Source: Gracilimonas sp.
Lineage (GTDB): Bacteria; Bacteroidota; Rhodothermia; Balneolales; Balneolaceae
NCBI RefSeq assembly: GCF_017641085.1
Contig: NZ_JAEPPI010000001.1
Coordinates: 248,001-312,000 of the forward strand
Length of the DNA: 64,000 nt
Reading direction: 5' to 3'
Below the pieces are notes generated by a model. The model saw nothing but the letters and a program-made list of their open reading frames with translations, made no database searches and was not told the origin of the DNA. Positions 26,607 to 36,110 of the stretch are shown here, one piece after another (within the stretch, counting starts at the first letter, position 1; each line of letters starts with the position of its first letter). The position numbers and the translations under genes are program-made.

Positions 26607-27436
26607 TAGTTAAATTCAGTTTTTGAGGTTGGTTTTTTGCGTTTTTCGCGAAGCCAAAGCACGCCGAGGAATATACCGAGAATTATCAGTGTAGCCAAGC
26701 CGCCAAGCTTCATAATATTAATTGCTACCGGCGCATAACTGCCGGAATCCGGATCGTATTGATAACAGAACATCACAAGTTTATCGACGGTGTTACCAAT
26801 CGTTCCGTCCGCAGATTCATACAAGGCACTGCGAACATTGAATGAGTCGTAGGAGATGCCGTACAAATAACGGGTAATCTTACCTTGCGGACTCAGGAGC
26901 ATGATTGCCGCACTGTGGGCAAACTCTCCGGTTTGTTCAATTTCTTTGTATTCAAATCCAACAGCTTCAATTACTTTGTCAATCTGATCTTTCTTTCCGG
27001 TGAGGAAGTGCCAACCTGCTTTCGTGGTGGAGTCCATACCGGCCAGGTAATTTTTTTTTGACTTAGCTGCCAGTTCAGCATTTTCCTCAGGGTCAATACT
27101 GATAGAGATTACAATAAATTCTTTACCGGGCTTCCAGGCCAGTTCATCAACAACATTAATCACTCCGTCTATTACAAGCCCGCATAACATCGGGCATTCG
27201 TAGTATAGCGGGTTCAATAAAACAGGTTTTCCTTCCTCCAGTAAATCACCAAGCACAACACTGTCACCTTCGGAGGTTGCAAACTTAGCATCAAGAGGGA
27301 TATAGTCTCCCAAATGCTCATCAATACCGAGATCTTGCAGCGCATCCGGCGTTTCACGATTAACCTGCGCTTGGGCAGAATGTGAAGTCAGAAACACTGC
27401 AAGCATGCTAATTGCTAACAGTGTAGAACGTCTCAT
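26606..27436 (-). CDS. SCO1/SenC-family copper chaperone for Cu(A) assembly
   Basis: A 276-residue protein with a signal peptide (residues 1-23, ending AQA). The thioredoxin-like domain carries the CxxxC copper motif (YYECPMLCG) near residue 85 and a downstream His in EFAHSAAIML near residue 170. A C-terminal helix (about 242-263) with a basic tail would anchor it in the membrane. SCO proteins deliver copper or act as thiol reductants at the Cu(A) site, which fits its place directly before coxB. Confidence 0.93.
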   Translation of the reverse strand: MRRSTLLAISMLAVFLTSHSAQAQVNRETPDALQDLGIDEHLGDYIPLDAKFATSEGDSVVLGDLLEEGKPVLLNPLYYECPMLCGLVIDGVINVVDELAWKPGKEFIVISISIDPEENAELAAKSKKNYLAGMDSTTKAGWHFLTGKKDQIDKVIEAVGFEYKEIEQTGEFAHSAAIMLLSPQGKITRYLYGISYDSFNVRSALYESADGTIGNTVDKLVMFCYQYDPDSGSYAPVAINIMKLGGLATLIILGIFLGVLWLREKRKKPTSKTEFN

Positions 27437-27447
27437 GATGGTTGGTG

Positions 27448-27978
27448 TCAGTCTGTGGCTATTCTACTAATAGCGCTATCAATAGGAATTCTGTAAATAC
27501 CTTCCTCAAGGTCAACCACTCCAAAGCTATTCAGCTCTTGATCTTGTTCAGCTTTTAATTCTTGTACTTCTGAATAACCGCTTTGGGCTGATACCTGTTT
27601 TTGAGCTTCAAAAAGGCTGTATTGAGAAAAATAGACTAAACCGATAACAAAAATAATAACGAGTGCGGTTCCCAGAGTAGACCAGAAGATCAATTTGTTG
27701 TAGTTGAGGTTGTCACTCATCACGCCGTGCTCTACGGCACCGGCAAACTCTTCATTTTCAGTTGTGATGTCAACTTCCTCTGTTACAGCCTCATCGGCAT
27801 GTGCCGTTTCGGTAGTAAAAATCTGAGAAGCTTCATCCTGAAGCTGAGCAGCCCACTCAATTACATCATCTTCTGAAACGTCATGCTTTTGAGCAATCTT
27901 CTCAATCACAGAACGCCCCTGAGCTACAGCTTCGAGTGCTACTTTTGCTTTAAATTCTGAGCTATACTTTTCTGACAT
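27448..27978 (-). CDS. Membrane protein with transposase-like HTH domain inside the respiratory operon
   Basis: A 176-residue protein in two parts. Residues 3-50 (KYSSEFKAKVALEA...IAQKHDVSEDDVIEWAAQL) resemble the helix-turn-helix of IS3/IS911-family OrfA transposases: the YSxEFKAKVALEA opening and the IAxxHxVSxxxVxxW recognition-helix spacing are shared. An acidic linker (about 55-88), one membrane helix (about 97-118) and an extracytoplasmic tail of about 58 residues follow. No transposase catalytic domain is present. It lies 12 bp after actF and 11 bp before sco. Topology puts the HTH in the cytoplasm and the tail with the cytochromes. Possible roles are an accessory subunit or a membrane-bound regulator; neither is shown. 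Confidence 0.75.
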   Translation of the reverse strand: MSEKYSSEFKAKVALEAVAQGRSVIEKIAQKHDVSEDDVIEWAAQLQDEASQIFTTETAHADEAVTEEVDITTENEEFAGAVEHGVMSDNLNYNKLIFWSTLGTALVIIFVIGLVYFSQYSLFEAQKQVSAQSGYSEVQELKAEQDQELNSFGVVDLEEGIYRIPIDSAISRIATD

Positions 27979-27990
27979 CGGTAAATTCGA

Positions 27991-29187
27991 TTATTGGTGA
28001 TACGATTTGGACAGGCAGTCTTCCAGTTTTGGATCGTTCTTTGGCACCATGTCGTGCTTCTTGAATGTATTAAAGAACAGTCCAAAGAAAATACCTCCCA
28101 ATCCAAGGAAAGTAGTGATATCCATCCAGCTGAAGTGGATGCCATGTTTAAACAATACCGGCATGGCAATCCAGTAGATTTCTGCAAAGTGAATGACTAA
28201 TACGATCGCTGATACAATTCCTAAAATAGTTCGGTTCTTCTTGGCTTCACGGTTAAGTAATACCAGGAATGGCAGAGCAAAACGGAAAATCAACAAGCTG
28301 TACGCTATATACTTCCAGCTGCCTTCCAGTCGGTGGAAATACCACAGGGTTTCTTCCGGAAGGTTTGCATAATAAATAAGTAAAAACTGACTGAATGCGA
28401 TGTATGCATAGAATACTGTGAATGCAAAAAACCAGGCACCAAGATCATAGATGTGTACTTGTCGAATGGTGTTTTTCAAAATCCCTTTGCTCTGTATAAA
28501 GAAAATCAGCAGAATCATAATAGGCCAAAACGCCTGGAAACTAATGGAGAAAAAGTAAACGCCAAACATGGTTGAAAACCAGTGAGGGTCAAGCGACATC
28601 AACCAGTCGAAGCTGGCAAATGCAATAGAAAGAGCAAACAAAGGAATACCCGGGGCACTTACTTTGCGCAACAAGCTGGTTAATCCCCAGTCATTGGTTT
28701 TATCCATCTCTACGGAAACCTTATGCAGCTTATATCCAAGATATCCCCAAATGGCAAAGTAGATAAACTGACGGGCAATAAAGAAGGGTGTATTCAGGTA
28801 AGCTGATTTCCCTTTAAGAATTTTGTCGGCCATTACGGCATCTTCATGGCTCCAGTGGTACAAATTATGAATCCCAAGTATTACAGGGACCACAAATATG
28901 GCCCATATCCAAAGATTGGCTGTAAACGACTCCGATATTCTTCGAACCAACACTCCCCATGAAGAGCGGGTGATATGATGCAGCATGACCATCAAAAGGG
29001 CGGCTAAAGCAATTCCGGTAAAAAAGACAAAGCTAACCAGGTACGAAAAGAAGAACTGGTCGGCATCTAAAAAGTAGCCAACAAGGCTGGCAATCAGGCC
29101 AACGGCACCAACACCGAATAGGGCACGAGGAACTTTGCTGTCGGCTGGAAATTGTAAAGAATCTGTTATTGTAGGCTTATGACTCAT
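27991..29187 (-). CDS. actF: Alternative complex III subunit F (quinol:cytochrome c oxidoreductase membrane subunit)
   Basis: A 398-residue protein with about ten membrane helices, related in fold to the NrfD-like ActC. Recognisable family stretches include HHITRSSWGVLVRRISE, the LYHWSHED loop and SLDPHWFSTMFGVYFF. It forms the second membrane pillar of alternative complex III. It follows actE by 25 bp. Confidence 0.92.
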   Translation of the reverse strand: MSHKPTITDSLQFPADSKVPRALFGVGAVGLIASLVGYFLDADQFFFSYLVSFVFFTGIALAALLMVMLHHITRSSWGVLVRRISESFTANLWIWAIFVVPVILGIHNLYHWSHEDAVMADKILKGKSAYLNTPFFIARQFIYFAIWGYLGYKLHKVSVEMDKTNDWGLTSLLRKVSAPGIPLFALSIAFASFDWLMSLDPHWFSTMFGVYFFSISFQAFWPIMILLIFFIQSKGILKNTIRQVHIYDLGAWFFAFTVFYAYIAFSQFLLIYYANLPEETLWYFHRLEGSWKYIAYSLLIFRFALPFLVLLNREAKKNRTILGIVSAIVLVIHFAEIYWIAMPVLFKHGIHFSWMDITTFLGLGGIFFGLFFNTFKKHDMVPKNDPKLEDCLSKSYHQ

Positions 29188-29212
29188 TGTGTAAGTGTAT
29201 TAAGCAAAGTTC

Positions 29213-30217
29213 TTAGTTTTCAGATAGATTTTTGATGTAAAGCACGATCGACTCAATTTCATGGTCGGCGAGGTAGCTGTAAGAAGCCATCACACCCTGT
29301 GCATAATCAACAGGTTTTGCAGCTTCAGGAGCAACGATGGACTCGCGAATGTAATCTTCATCTTTAGTAACGGTGATAGTCTCGCCGTCAGCGGTTATTA
29401 CCTCACCTTCGCTTCCAAACAGTCCGGCCCAAGTTGGCCCAATGCCTCCGGGTGTGCCGTCTTCGTTGTGGCAGGCAGCACATCCGTTCGCTGTAATTAC
29501 TTCTTTACCCAGATCTACTGTAGCCTGAGGAGCCTCATCAGGAGTTCTGGCTGCTTCAATAGAATCTTGACGGGCTTGTTCAGCAGCAAATGCAGTCTGC
29601 ATTGCATCTACATCAACCGGATATTCCTGAATTTCCTGCTCATTGATATTCTGGCTTTCCTGTAAGGCGCGAATGTATGCTACAATAGCCCAGCGGTCTT
29701 CAACAGGTACCTGTGTGGAGTAGGAAGGCATGGTACGTACGCCGTTATAAATAGCGGAATACAACTCACCGTCAGATAATTCTCTTACTCTTTGATCGTG
29801 GTATGAAGGTGCCGGAACGTATCCGTAATTTCCTTCCATAATAATACCATTACCTGCACCGGTTTGTCCGTGGCAGGGAGCGCAATAAATTTCGTAGCGT
29901 TCTTTACCTCTGTAAAGGAATGACTTGGTTAGGTCAACCGGGATGTAATCAATAAAATCACCGTTTTCTTCAATTCCTTCGTAGTAAGCAAGGTCTGTTT
30001 TTGCCAATCCACGGGCAACGGTTCCATCCACCGGCTGACGCATGGCACGGCCATCCGCAAAAAAGTTATTTTCTTCCTGTGCTTCTACTCTCGGCTGCTG
30101 GTCCATATTCATGTTGGGGTGAATAGGGGGCTTTTCAGAAAGCTGACCCTGACAGGCCGATAAAGTGACTCCGAGCGCAAAGACGCCCGCAATCTTAAAC
30201 ATTCTTTTAATGTTCAT
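29213..30217 (-). CDS. actE: Alternative complex III subunit E, diheme lipoprotein cytochrome c
   Basis: The start at 30217 (MNIKRMFKIAG) gives a 334-residue lipoprotein with lipobox LSAC near residue 22; an ATG at 30253 overlaps actD by 8 bp and is the alternative. There are two CxxCH motifs. CAPCHGQ lies in the standard ActE domain (about residue 118). CAACHNEDG lies in an additional C-terminal class I cytochrome c domain (about residue 245). That second domain resembles the one fused to CoxB: both read GIGPTWxGL, YIRESI and end in a IEYIKxL-like helix. ActE is usually monoheme, so the extra heme probably relays electrons toward the oxidase. Confidence 0.92.
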   Translation of the reverse strand: MNIKRMFKIAGVFALGVTLSACQGQLSEKPPIHPNMNMDQQPRVEAQEENNFFADGRAMRQPVDGTVARGLAKTDLAYYEGIEENGDFIDYIPVDLTKSFLYRGKERYEIYCAPCHGQTGAGNGIIMEGNYGYVPAPSYHDQRVRELSDGELYSAIYNGVRTMPSYSTQVPVEDRWAIVAYIRALQESQNINEQEIQEYPVDVDAMQTAFAAEQARQDSIEAARTPDEAPQATVDLGKEVITANGCAACHNEDGTPGGIGPTWAGLFGSEGEVITADGETITVTKDEDYIRESIVAPEAAKPVDYAQGVMASYSYLADHEIESIVLYIKNLSEN

Positions 30218-30245
30218 TCCTGGAAATGATATTTGAGTATTCGTT

Positions 30246-30791
30246 TTATTCATAAACTTCCTCAATGTGAGTAGCACCGGCTTCTTCGAATAGTTTCTTA
30301 ACCTTATCGGCATCAAACATATCGTCTTCAGCTTCAATGCAGGCAAAGAAACCATCGTCGGTTGCTTTCTTAAATCGCTCAACGTTGAAAAGAGGATTAT
30401 TCAGTTTCGGAAGTCCGTTCAGGAAAAACATCCCGAATACAGCTCCGAAGGAAGACAGAAGCACTGTTAATTCAAAAGTGATAGGAACCCAAGCAGGGGC
30501 GTTAAAAAACGGTTTACCGCTGATATTCATCGGGTAATCAATAACAGCCATGTAATACATCATAGCCAGTGCTCCAAAGAAACCGATACACGCATGTCCG
30601 ATTACAATCCAGCCAAGCTTTGACTTTTTGAGGTTCATGGCCTTATCCATTCCATGAATAGGGAAAGGACTAAAGGTATCAAACTTGCTGAACCCTGACT
30701 TTGACATTGTTTTGGCAACATCAATCAGCTCCTTGGGATTTCTGAACTCGGCTATAACGCCGTATAAATCATTCTTTTCTGTTGTACTCAT
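30246..30791 (-). CDS. actD: Alternative complex III subunit D (DUF3341)
   Basis: A 181-residue protein with an N-terminal alpha/beta domain (YGVIAEFRNPKELIDVAK) and two membrane helices (about 63-83 and 100-121), then a FFACIEAEDD segment typical of DUF3341. It is a structural subunit between ActC and ActF. Four bases separate it from actC. Confidence 0.93.
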   Translation of the reverse strand: MSTTEKNDLYGVIAEFRNPKELIDVAKTMSKSGFSKFDTFSPFPIHGMDKAMNLKKSKLGWIVIGHACIGFFGALAMMYYMAVIDYPMNISGKPFFNAPAWVPITFELTVLLSSFGAVFGMFFLNGLPKLNNPLFNVERFKKATDDGFFACIEAEDDMFDADKVKKLFEEAGATHIEEVYE

Positions 30792-30795
30792 AATC

Positions 30796-32223
30796 TTAAA
30801 CCTTCTCAGCTTGAGGTTTCGGTACTTCTACTTTAGGGGCTTCAAATTCCTTGGTTTCCTCATCGTAATTGTGAGGATCAGCCAGAGGAATCACTGCTTT
30901 AATTTCCGCGAGTGCAACCATTGGCAGGAAGCGCAAGAACAGGAGGAACATGGTGAAAAACAGACCAAATGTTCCAACGTAAGTTAATACGTCCCAAATG
31001 GTTGGGGAATAATAGTCCCAGCTGGATGGCAGGTAATCGTTTGCCAGTGAAGTTACCGTAATTACAAATCGTTCAAACCACATACCGATGTTCACCACAA
31101 TTGAAATAAAGAAGGTGAAGCCAACGCTGCGGCGTAATTTCTTGGACCAGAAGAACTGAGGGGACAACACGTTACAAGTCATCATCGCCCAGTATGCCCA
31201 TGCATAAGGACCGGTTGCTCTCAGAATAAAAATCGCTTTCTCATATTCAACGCCACTATACCAGGCGATGAAGAACTCCATCATGTAAGCAAAGCCTACC
31301 ATAGAGCCGGTAACGAGGATCACAATATTCATTTTTTCCATGTGATCATCCGTCATGATGTCTTTCATTCCATAGATCTTGCGGGCAACAATCATCAGGG
31401 TAAGTACCATCGCAAAACCGGAGAAAATAGCACCGGCAACAAAATAAGGAGGGAAAATAGTGGTGTGCCATCCCGGAATCATGGAAACGGCAAAGTCAAA
31501 GGATACAATGGTGTGTACCGAAAGTACCAGCGGAGTTGCCAAACCGGCCAGAATCATATAAGCTTTCTCGTAATTCCACCAGTGACGGTTTGAACCGGTC
31601 CATCCAAGAGAGAAAATTCCGTACACAACCTTTCTGATTTTGTCGGTTGCACGATCACGAATGGTTGCAAGGTCAGGAACCAGTCCCACATACCAGAATA
31701 GCAGGGAAACGGTGAAGTAGGTAGAAACCGCAAACACGTCCCAAAGAAGGGGAGAGTTGAAGTTTGGCCACATTGCCATAGAGTTAGGAACCGGGAACAC
31801 CCAGTAAATAACCCAGATACGACCAACGTGAATAGCCGGGAATACACCGGCACACATTACTGCAAAAATGGTCATAGCTTCCGCAAAACGGTTAATAGCG
31901 GTACGCCAGTCCTGCCGAAAGAGAAATAAAATCGCCGAAATCAGGGTGCCGGCGTGACCAATACCAACCCACCATACAAAGTTAATGATGGCCCAACCCC
32001 AACCAACGGGATTGTTAAGTCCCCAAATTCCAGTTCCTTCCCAGATCAGGTAGCCAATGGCGGCAACCATAACAAAAAGCAGGCCGTTTGCGGCAATCAT
32101 GCATAGGTACCATGCTTTTGGAGTAGGGCGTAAATTTATATCGGTAATCAGTCTCGTAAGGCTCGAAAAGTCATGGTCGCCTTTTACAAGAGCGGGTTCC
32201 GGTACGTATTGGTATTTACTCAT
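30796..32223 (-). CDS. actC: Alternative complex III subunit C (NrfD-like quinol-binding membrane subunit)
   Basis: A 475-residue polytopic protein with about ten helices of the NrfD/PsrC family. It forms the quinol-oxidising membrane subunit next to the Fe-S subunit ActB. Family stretches include [46 protein letters not shown] and [11 protein letters not shown]. The charged tail after residue 440 faces the cytoplasm. It follows actB by 27 bp. Confidence 0.94.
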   Translation of the reverse strand: MSKYQYVPEPALVKGDHDFSSLTRLITDINLRPTPKAWYLCMIAANGLLFVMVAAIGYLIWEGTGIWGLNNPVGWGWAIINFVWWVGIGHAGTLISAILFLFRQDWRTAINRFAEAMTIFAVMCAGVFPAIHVGRIWVIYWVFPVPNSMAMWPNFNSPLLWDVFAVSTYFTVSLLFWYVGLVPDLATIRDRATDKIRKVVYGIFSLGWTGSNRHWWNYEKAYMILAGLATPLVLSVHTIVSFDFAVSMIPGWHTTIFPPYFVAGAIFSGFAMVLTLMIVARKIYGMKDIMTDDHMEKMNIVILVTGSMVGFAYMMEFFIAWYSGVEYEKAIFILRATGPYAWAYWAMMTCNVLSPQFFWSKKLRRSVGFTFFISIVVNIGMWFERFVITVTSLANDYLPSSWDYYSPTIWDVLTYVGTFGLFFTMFLLFLRFLPMVALAEIKAVIPLADPHNYDEETKEFEAPKVEVPKPQAEKV

Positions 32224-32250
32224 GTTTTGGATGTATTCCTGATTAATATC

Positions 32251-35200
32251 TTAAGCCAAAGCAGGGTTTGGATTCGTAAGTTTAGCCATATAAGATGTTC
32301 TCGGACGCGTGTTAAGCTCTTCGAGCATCTGGAAGTTTCGTTCGTTGCGCTTCATTTTCGCAACTTCGCTGTTATCGTCGGTTAAATCACCAAAGTAAAT
32401 GGCATCGGCAGGACATGCTTGCTGACAAGCAGTTTTAACAGCGCCATCTGCAGGTTTTGGAGAACCGGTTTTGTTCTTGGCTTCAATTTTTGCACGGTTT
32501 ACGCGCTGTGCGCAATACGTACATTTCTCCATCACACCACGGAAACGAACGGTTACTTCCGGATTCATCGCCATTTGGATGATATCAGGATCGTCGCCCG
32601 TAGTTAAGTATTCTTTTGGATAGTTGAAGAAGTTGAATCGACGAACTTTATAAGGACAGTTATTCGCGCAGTAACGGGTTCCGATACAGCGGTTATATGT
32701 CATTTGGTTCATGCCGTCGTCACTGTGGGTAGTTGCCGCAACCGGGCAAACCTGCTCACAAGGGGCAAGCTCACAATGCATACATGGAACCGGCTGGTGA
32801 ACCGCTTGTGGTGAATCCGGATCATCACCCACATAGTAGCGGTCGTTACGGATCCAGTGCATCTCACGGCCGCTTTTCACTTCTTTTTTCCCGATAACAG
32901 GGATATTGTTTTCTGACTGACAAGCGATCACACATACACCACAACCAAAACAGGAGTTCAGGTCAATAGCCATTCCCCATTGTGGTTCATGATCGGGGTA
33001 GGTTTGCTCGTCAAAGAGAGAAATAGGCTGATCTTCGCCCATTTCTTCTGCTTCTTTCATGCCCGGCACTTCATAGATGTGAACCGAGGCGAAGGAAGCA
33101 AAGTCCGGATTGTCTTTGTATTCAGAAATCGAAGCCTGACGATACATATCTCGTCCTTCAAGGCTGTGGTGATCCTGAACACAGGCAATTTCATAGGTGT
33201 CACCGGTTTTGGAAACGCTGGCTGAGGCATACAGCATATTATCTGTACCTCTCAGTGGATACACATCCACCCCACCTGCGGTGTAATCAATATAGGAACT
33301 GGCTACCCGGCCAATTCCTTCCCGTCCATAACCGGTGGTTAAAGTAATGGCGTCATCAACATGTCCCGGCTGAATCCAGGCTACAATATTAATGCTCTTG
33401 CCATTTACGGTAATTTCTACAACATCGTAATCATCTTGTCCGGCACTGGCTTCTTCAATACCGAGTTTCTCTGCCGTAGCAGGACTCATAAGCGCCACGT
33501 TATCCCAGGTAACTTTCGTCATTGGGTCGGGAAGCTCCTGAAGCCACCCAAGGTTGGCGTAACGTCCGTCGTACAAAGTAGCATCAGGACGAATAACCAC
33601 TTCCATACCGGAAGTAGAAGTAACATTGGATGTAGCGCGGTTCATTGCGGAAGTAAATCCGGAGGTTAACCGAACATTTACTTCGTTAAAGTTGCCGGTA
33701 GTGTCAATACCGTCATGCAGGATATTGGTCCATCGGTTATCAAAACCGGAACGGTAGTATCCCTGAAAGGTGTCTCTTACAAGATCATAACCGGCAGTAA
33801 TAGAACCGGATACGATGGTATTTAAAAACTCAATTTCACTTAAACCTTCATGCAAAGGCCTGATTTGCGGCTGGATCACTGAACGTGCTCCGCCATAAGA
33901 ATAACCGTCTCCCCATGCTTCCAGGAAATGTGCACGGTTTACGTGCCAGGTAGATTTCAGGGAAGTTTCATCAACGTAATCAGATAGATTGACTACGGTT
34001 TCAACATTAGAGAGGGCGTTTTCAAAGTCAAGATCAGCCGGTGCGTTGAATACCGGGTTCACACCCACCATAACAACAGTGTCGATGTTGCCGGCTTTCA
34101 TTTCAGCAACCACATTGGCAAAAGCTTCAGTGCTGTTTTGCTCATCAAGGTGTGGCACTTCTAAATAGTGAACTGTGCTTCCGGTATTTCCTAATGCATT
34201 ATTAATTGCGGCAACCGCAGCGTGCACTTCAGGTTTGTGCTGGCTTCCCAGCGTAAGTGCTGAACGTCCGGCGTTAGCAGCCAGATCATCAGCAAGAGCT
34301 GTAATCCACTTGTGATCAGAAAATTCGTTTGAGTAACCGCTGAAAGCACTTAATCCATTAACGCGTGTAGAAAGCGCTGCAGCCAGTGCATAAGTAAAGG
34401 CTTCCATTTGGCTGGCTTTAACTCTCAGTCGGTGATCGGCATAAGAACCGGTGAGTGAGAAAGAATCTTCCACCGAATAAATACGGTTCATTTCACCGTC
34501 TGTATCGGTCACTTTACGTCGGGAAGAAACTTGTTTGGCGTATTCAACACTGTTTGGATGCGTTGAACTCATGAAGTCATCATTCAGAGAAACAATAACA
34601 TCCGCATTCTCAAAATTGTAATGGGTTCTCAGTCGTCCGCCAAAAGCAATTCGGTTACCTTCTAATACATTGTCTTCGCCAAATGGCTCATAAGTAACCC
34701 AGGTTGCATTATTGAATTTCGAAAGGGCCTGCTCCTTAATATTGTTGTAAGTAGGAGAGGAATTTGCTTCAGAAATGAAAGCGATACGCTGACCGGTATT
34801 CGCAAAATGAGAGTTGGCAAAAGCTTCAAAGTCAGCTTTGGTTGCTTTCTCGCCATTTTGTAAAGGTGATCGTGATCGATCAGGATCGTACAGCCCAAGA
34901 ATGGCTGCCTGATTAAAAATACTGGTTCCGCCACGGCTGGCAGGATGCATGTCGTTACCTTCAAGCTTGGTAGGCCGGCCTTCATGATTCTCAGCAATCA
35001 AACCAACCAGGTTGCCCTGAACCGGCATTGCCGTTGCATAATATAAAGGTACGCCGGGAACTACATCTTCGGGCTGCTTGGAATAAGGAAGGATTTTTTG
35101 AACCGGTCGGCGACAAGCGGCGAGCCCGGCCAGAGCTACGGAAGCTCCCATAACACGTAAAAATCCACGACGTGATACACCATCCGAAAGTTCGGTGGCG

Positions 35201-35331
35201 TTCTCAGGAAACTCGCGCTCGGCAAATTTCTGGTATTCCTTATTATTGGCTAGTTCGTTTAAACTCTTCCAATACGTAGTTTCTTTCACTTCTTCACTCA
35301 TCTGTCGATCTGTAGATTCTAAATCATTCAT
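32251..35331 (-). CDS. actB: Alternative complex III subunit B (molybdopterin-oxidoreductase-like plus ferredoxin-type Fe-S domain)
   Basis: About 1026 residues. The ATG at 35331 overlaps the actA stop (TAATG). An upstream in-frame start at 35352 would overlap actA by 22 bp and is less likely. A Tat-type signal SRRGFLRVMG is present near residue 50, with a following LAAC. The large middle region is the degenerate MopB-like domain, which lacks cofactor in known ActB proteins. The C-terminal quarter has ferredoxin-type clusters: CFGCGVCVIAC, CMHCELAPCEQVC, CIGTRYCANNC and CTYCAQ...CQQAC. It relays electrons from quinol to the ActA hemes. Confidence 0.95.
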   Translation of the reverse strand: MNDLESTDRQMSEEVKETTYWKSLNELANNKEYQKFAEREFPENATELSDGVSRRGFLRVMGASVALAGLAACRRPVQKILPYSKQPEDVVPGVPLYYATAMPVQGNLVGLIAENHEGRPTKLEGNDMHPASRGGTSIFNQAAILGLYDPDRSRSPLQNGEKATKADFEAFANSHFANTGQRIAFISEANSSPTYNNIKEQALSKFNNATWVTYEPFGEDNVLEGNRIAFGGRLRTHYNFENADVIVSLNDDFMSSTHPNSVEYAKQVSSRRKVTDTDGEMNRIYSVEDSFSLTGSYADHRLRVKASQMEAFTYALAAALSTRVNGLSAFSGYSNEFSDHKWITALADDLAANAGRSALTLGSQHKPEVHAAVAAINNALGNTGSTVHYLEVPHLDEQNSTEAFANVVAEMKAGNIDTVVMVGVNPVFNAPADLDFENALSNVETVVNLSDYVDETSLKSTWHVNRAHFLEAWGDGYSYGGARSVIQPQIRPLHEGLSEIEFLNTIVSGSITAGYDLVRDTFQGYYRSGFDNRWTNILHDGIDTTGNFNEVNVRLTSGFTSAMNRATSNVTSTSGMEVVIRPDATLYDGRYANLGWLQELPDPMTKVTWDNVALMSPATAEKLGIEEASAGQDDYDVVEITVNGKSINIVAWIQPGHVDDAITLTTGYGREGIGRVASSYIDYTAGGVDVYPLRGTDNMLYASASVSKTGDTYEIACVQDHHSLEGRDMYRQASISEYKDNPDFASFASVHIYEVPGMKEAEEMGEDQPISLFDEQTYPDHEPQWGMAIDLNSCFGCGVCVIACQSENNIPVIGKKEVKSGREMHWIRNDRYYVGDDPDSPQAVHQPVPCMHCELAPCEQVCPVAATTHSDDGMNQMTYNRCIGTRYCANNCPYKVRRFNFFNYPKEYLTTGDDPDIIQMAMNPEVTVRFRGVMEKCTYCAQRVNRAKIEAKNKTGSPKPADGAVKTACQQACPADAIYFGDLTDDNSEVAKMKRNERNFQMLEELNTRPRTSYMAKLTNPNPALA

Positions 35332-35975
35332 TAGTAATGGCAACCCTGGCAATAAGTTGGAGCATGAATATTCTTCTTATCTACCAGTTCACGGCCAATT
35401 TCTAACTGGTTTTCAACCTGGTAACCCATGGTTGTGACTTCATCAACGGGACGTACATACTTTTCCGGCTCCCGGTGACAATCCAGGCACCAGCCCATGC
35501 TAAGCGGCTCAGTCTGGTAAACAACTTCCATCTTATCAATTCTTCCGTGGCAGCTTTCACAACCCACACCCACATTAGTATGGGCAGAGTGATTGAAATA
35601 AGCATAATCAGGCAGGTTGTGCACGCGAACCCATTCAATAGCTTTTCCGGTTTCCCAGCTCTCACGCACCAGCGCCAGCTTATCGCTGTCGGTCTTAATT
35701 TGATTGTGACAATTCATACAGGTTTGCGTGGCAGGAATGTTAGCCTGCTTGGAATCCCAAACACTGGTGTGGCAGTACTGGCAGTCGAGGCCAAGCTGAT
35801 CCACGTGCAATTTGTGACTATAAGGAACGGGTTGTTCCGGAGCGTAGCCAACGTCAGTGTATTCAGGAGAGAAGAAGTACCAAACACCAAAAATGATTGC
35901 GTTCAGTACCACGATTAATCCAATTAAAATTTTTCGGGGAACCTGATTTGTCCACTTGGGGAAAATCTGCGCCAT
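35331..35975 (-). CDS. actA: Alternative complex III subunit A, pentaheme cytochrome c
   Basis: A 214-residue protein with one N-terminal membrane anchor (about 15-34) and five CxxCH heme motifs: CQYCH, CMNCH, CESCH, CLDCH and CQGCH. This is the expected pentaheme ActA, first gene of the 12-gene operon. A likely TAGATTTG -7 box lies about 59 bp upstream, with a 9-bp dyad farther upstream. Confidence 0.95.
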   Translation of the reverse strand: MAQIFPKWTNQVPRKILIGLIVVLNAIIFGVWYFFSPEYTDVGYAPEQPVPYSHKLHVDQLGLDCQYCHTSVWDSKQANIPATQTCMNCHNQIKTDSDKLALVRESWETGKAIEWVRVHNLPDYAYFNHSAHTNVGVGCESCHGRIDKMEVVYQTEPLSMGWCLDCHREPEKYVRPVDEVTTMGYQVENQLEIGRELVDKKNIHAPTYCQGCHY

Positions 35976-36033
35976 AAAGATTGCTGATTTAAGTTTACGT
36001 ATAGAGCAGGATTGCTCCCGTTCTTAGGCCGGG

Positions 36034-36041
36034 CAAATCTA
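36034..36041 (-). promoter_or_regulatory. Candidate -7 box of the act-cox operon
   Basis: TAGATTTG on the minus strand matches TAnnTTTG and lies 59 bp before the actA ATG. The -33 region is AT-rich but not canonical. Confidence 0.45.
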
Positions 36042-36083
36042 TCAATTTTTTCATTCTAAATTGAAGAAAAAGGACAGAATGTC

Positions 36084-36110
36084 ATCTATTTAAAACTGTT
36101 CTAAATAGAT
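36084..36110. promoter_or_regulatory. Operator-like dyad upstream of the act-cox promoter
   Basis: ATCTATTTA (36084-36092), a 9-nt spacer, and its exact reverse complement TAAATAGAT (36102-36110). It is centred about 60 bp upstream of the -7 box, a position used by class I activators. Confidence 0.45.

Noticed and set aside
27448-27978. Insertion-sequence remnant
   Set aside because: Only an HTH-like segment is present, fused in frame to a membrane protein in a tight operon, with no catalytic domain or terminal inverted repeats.
30217-30382. Longer actE start at 30382
   Set aside because: It would overlap actD by 137 bp and bury the lipoprotein signal; the starts at 30253 or 30217 fit.
35331-35352. 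Longer actB start at 35352
   Set aside because: It overlaps actA by 22 bp; the TAATG junction at 35331 is the usual coupling.
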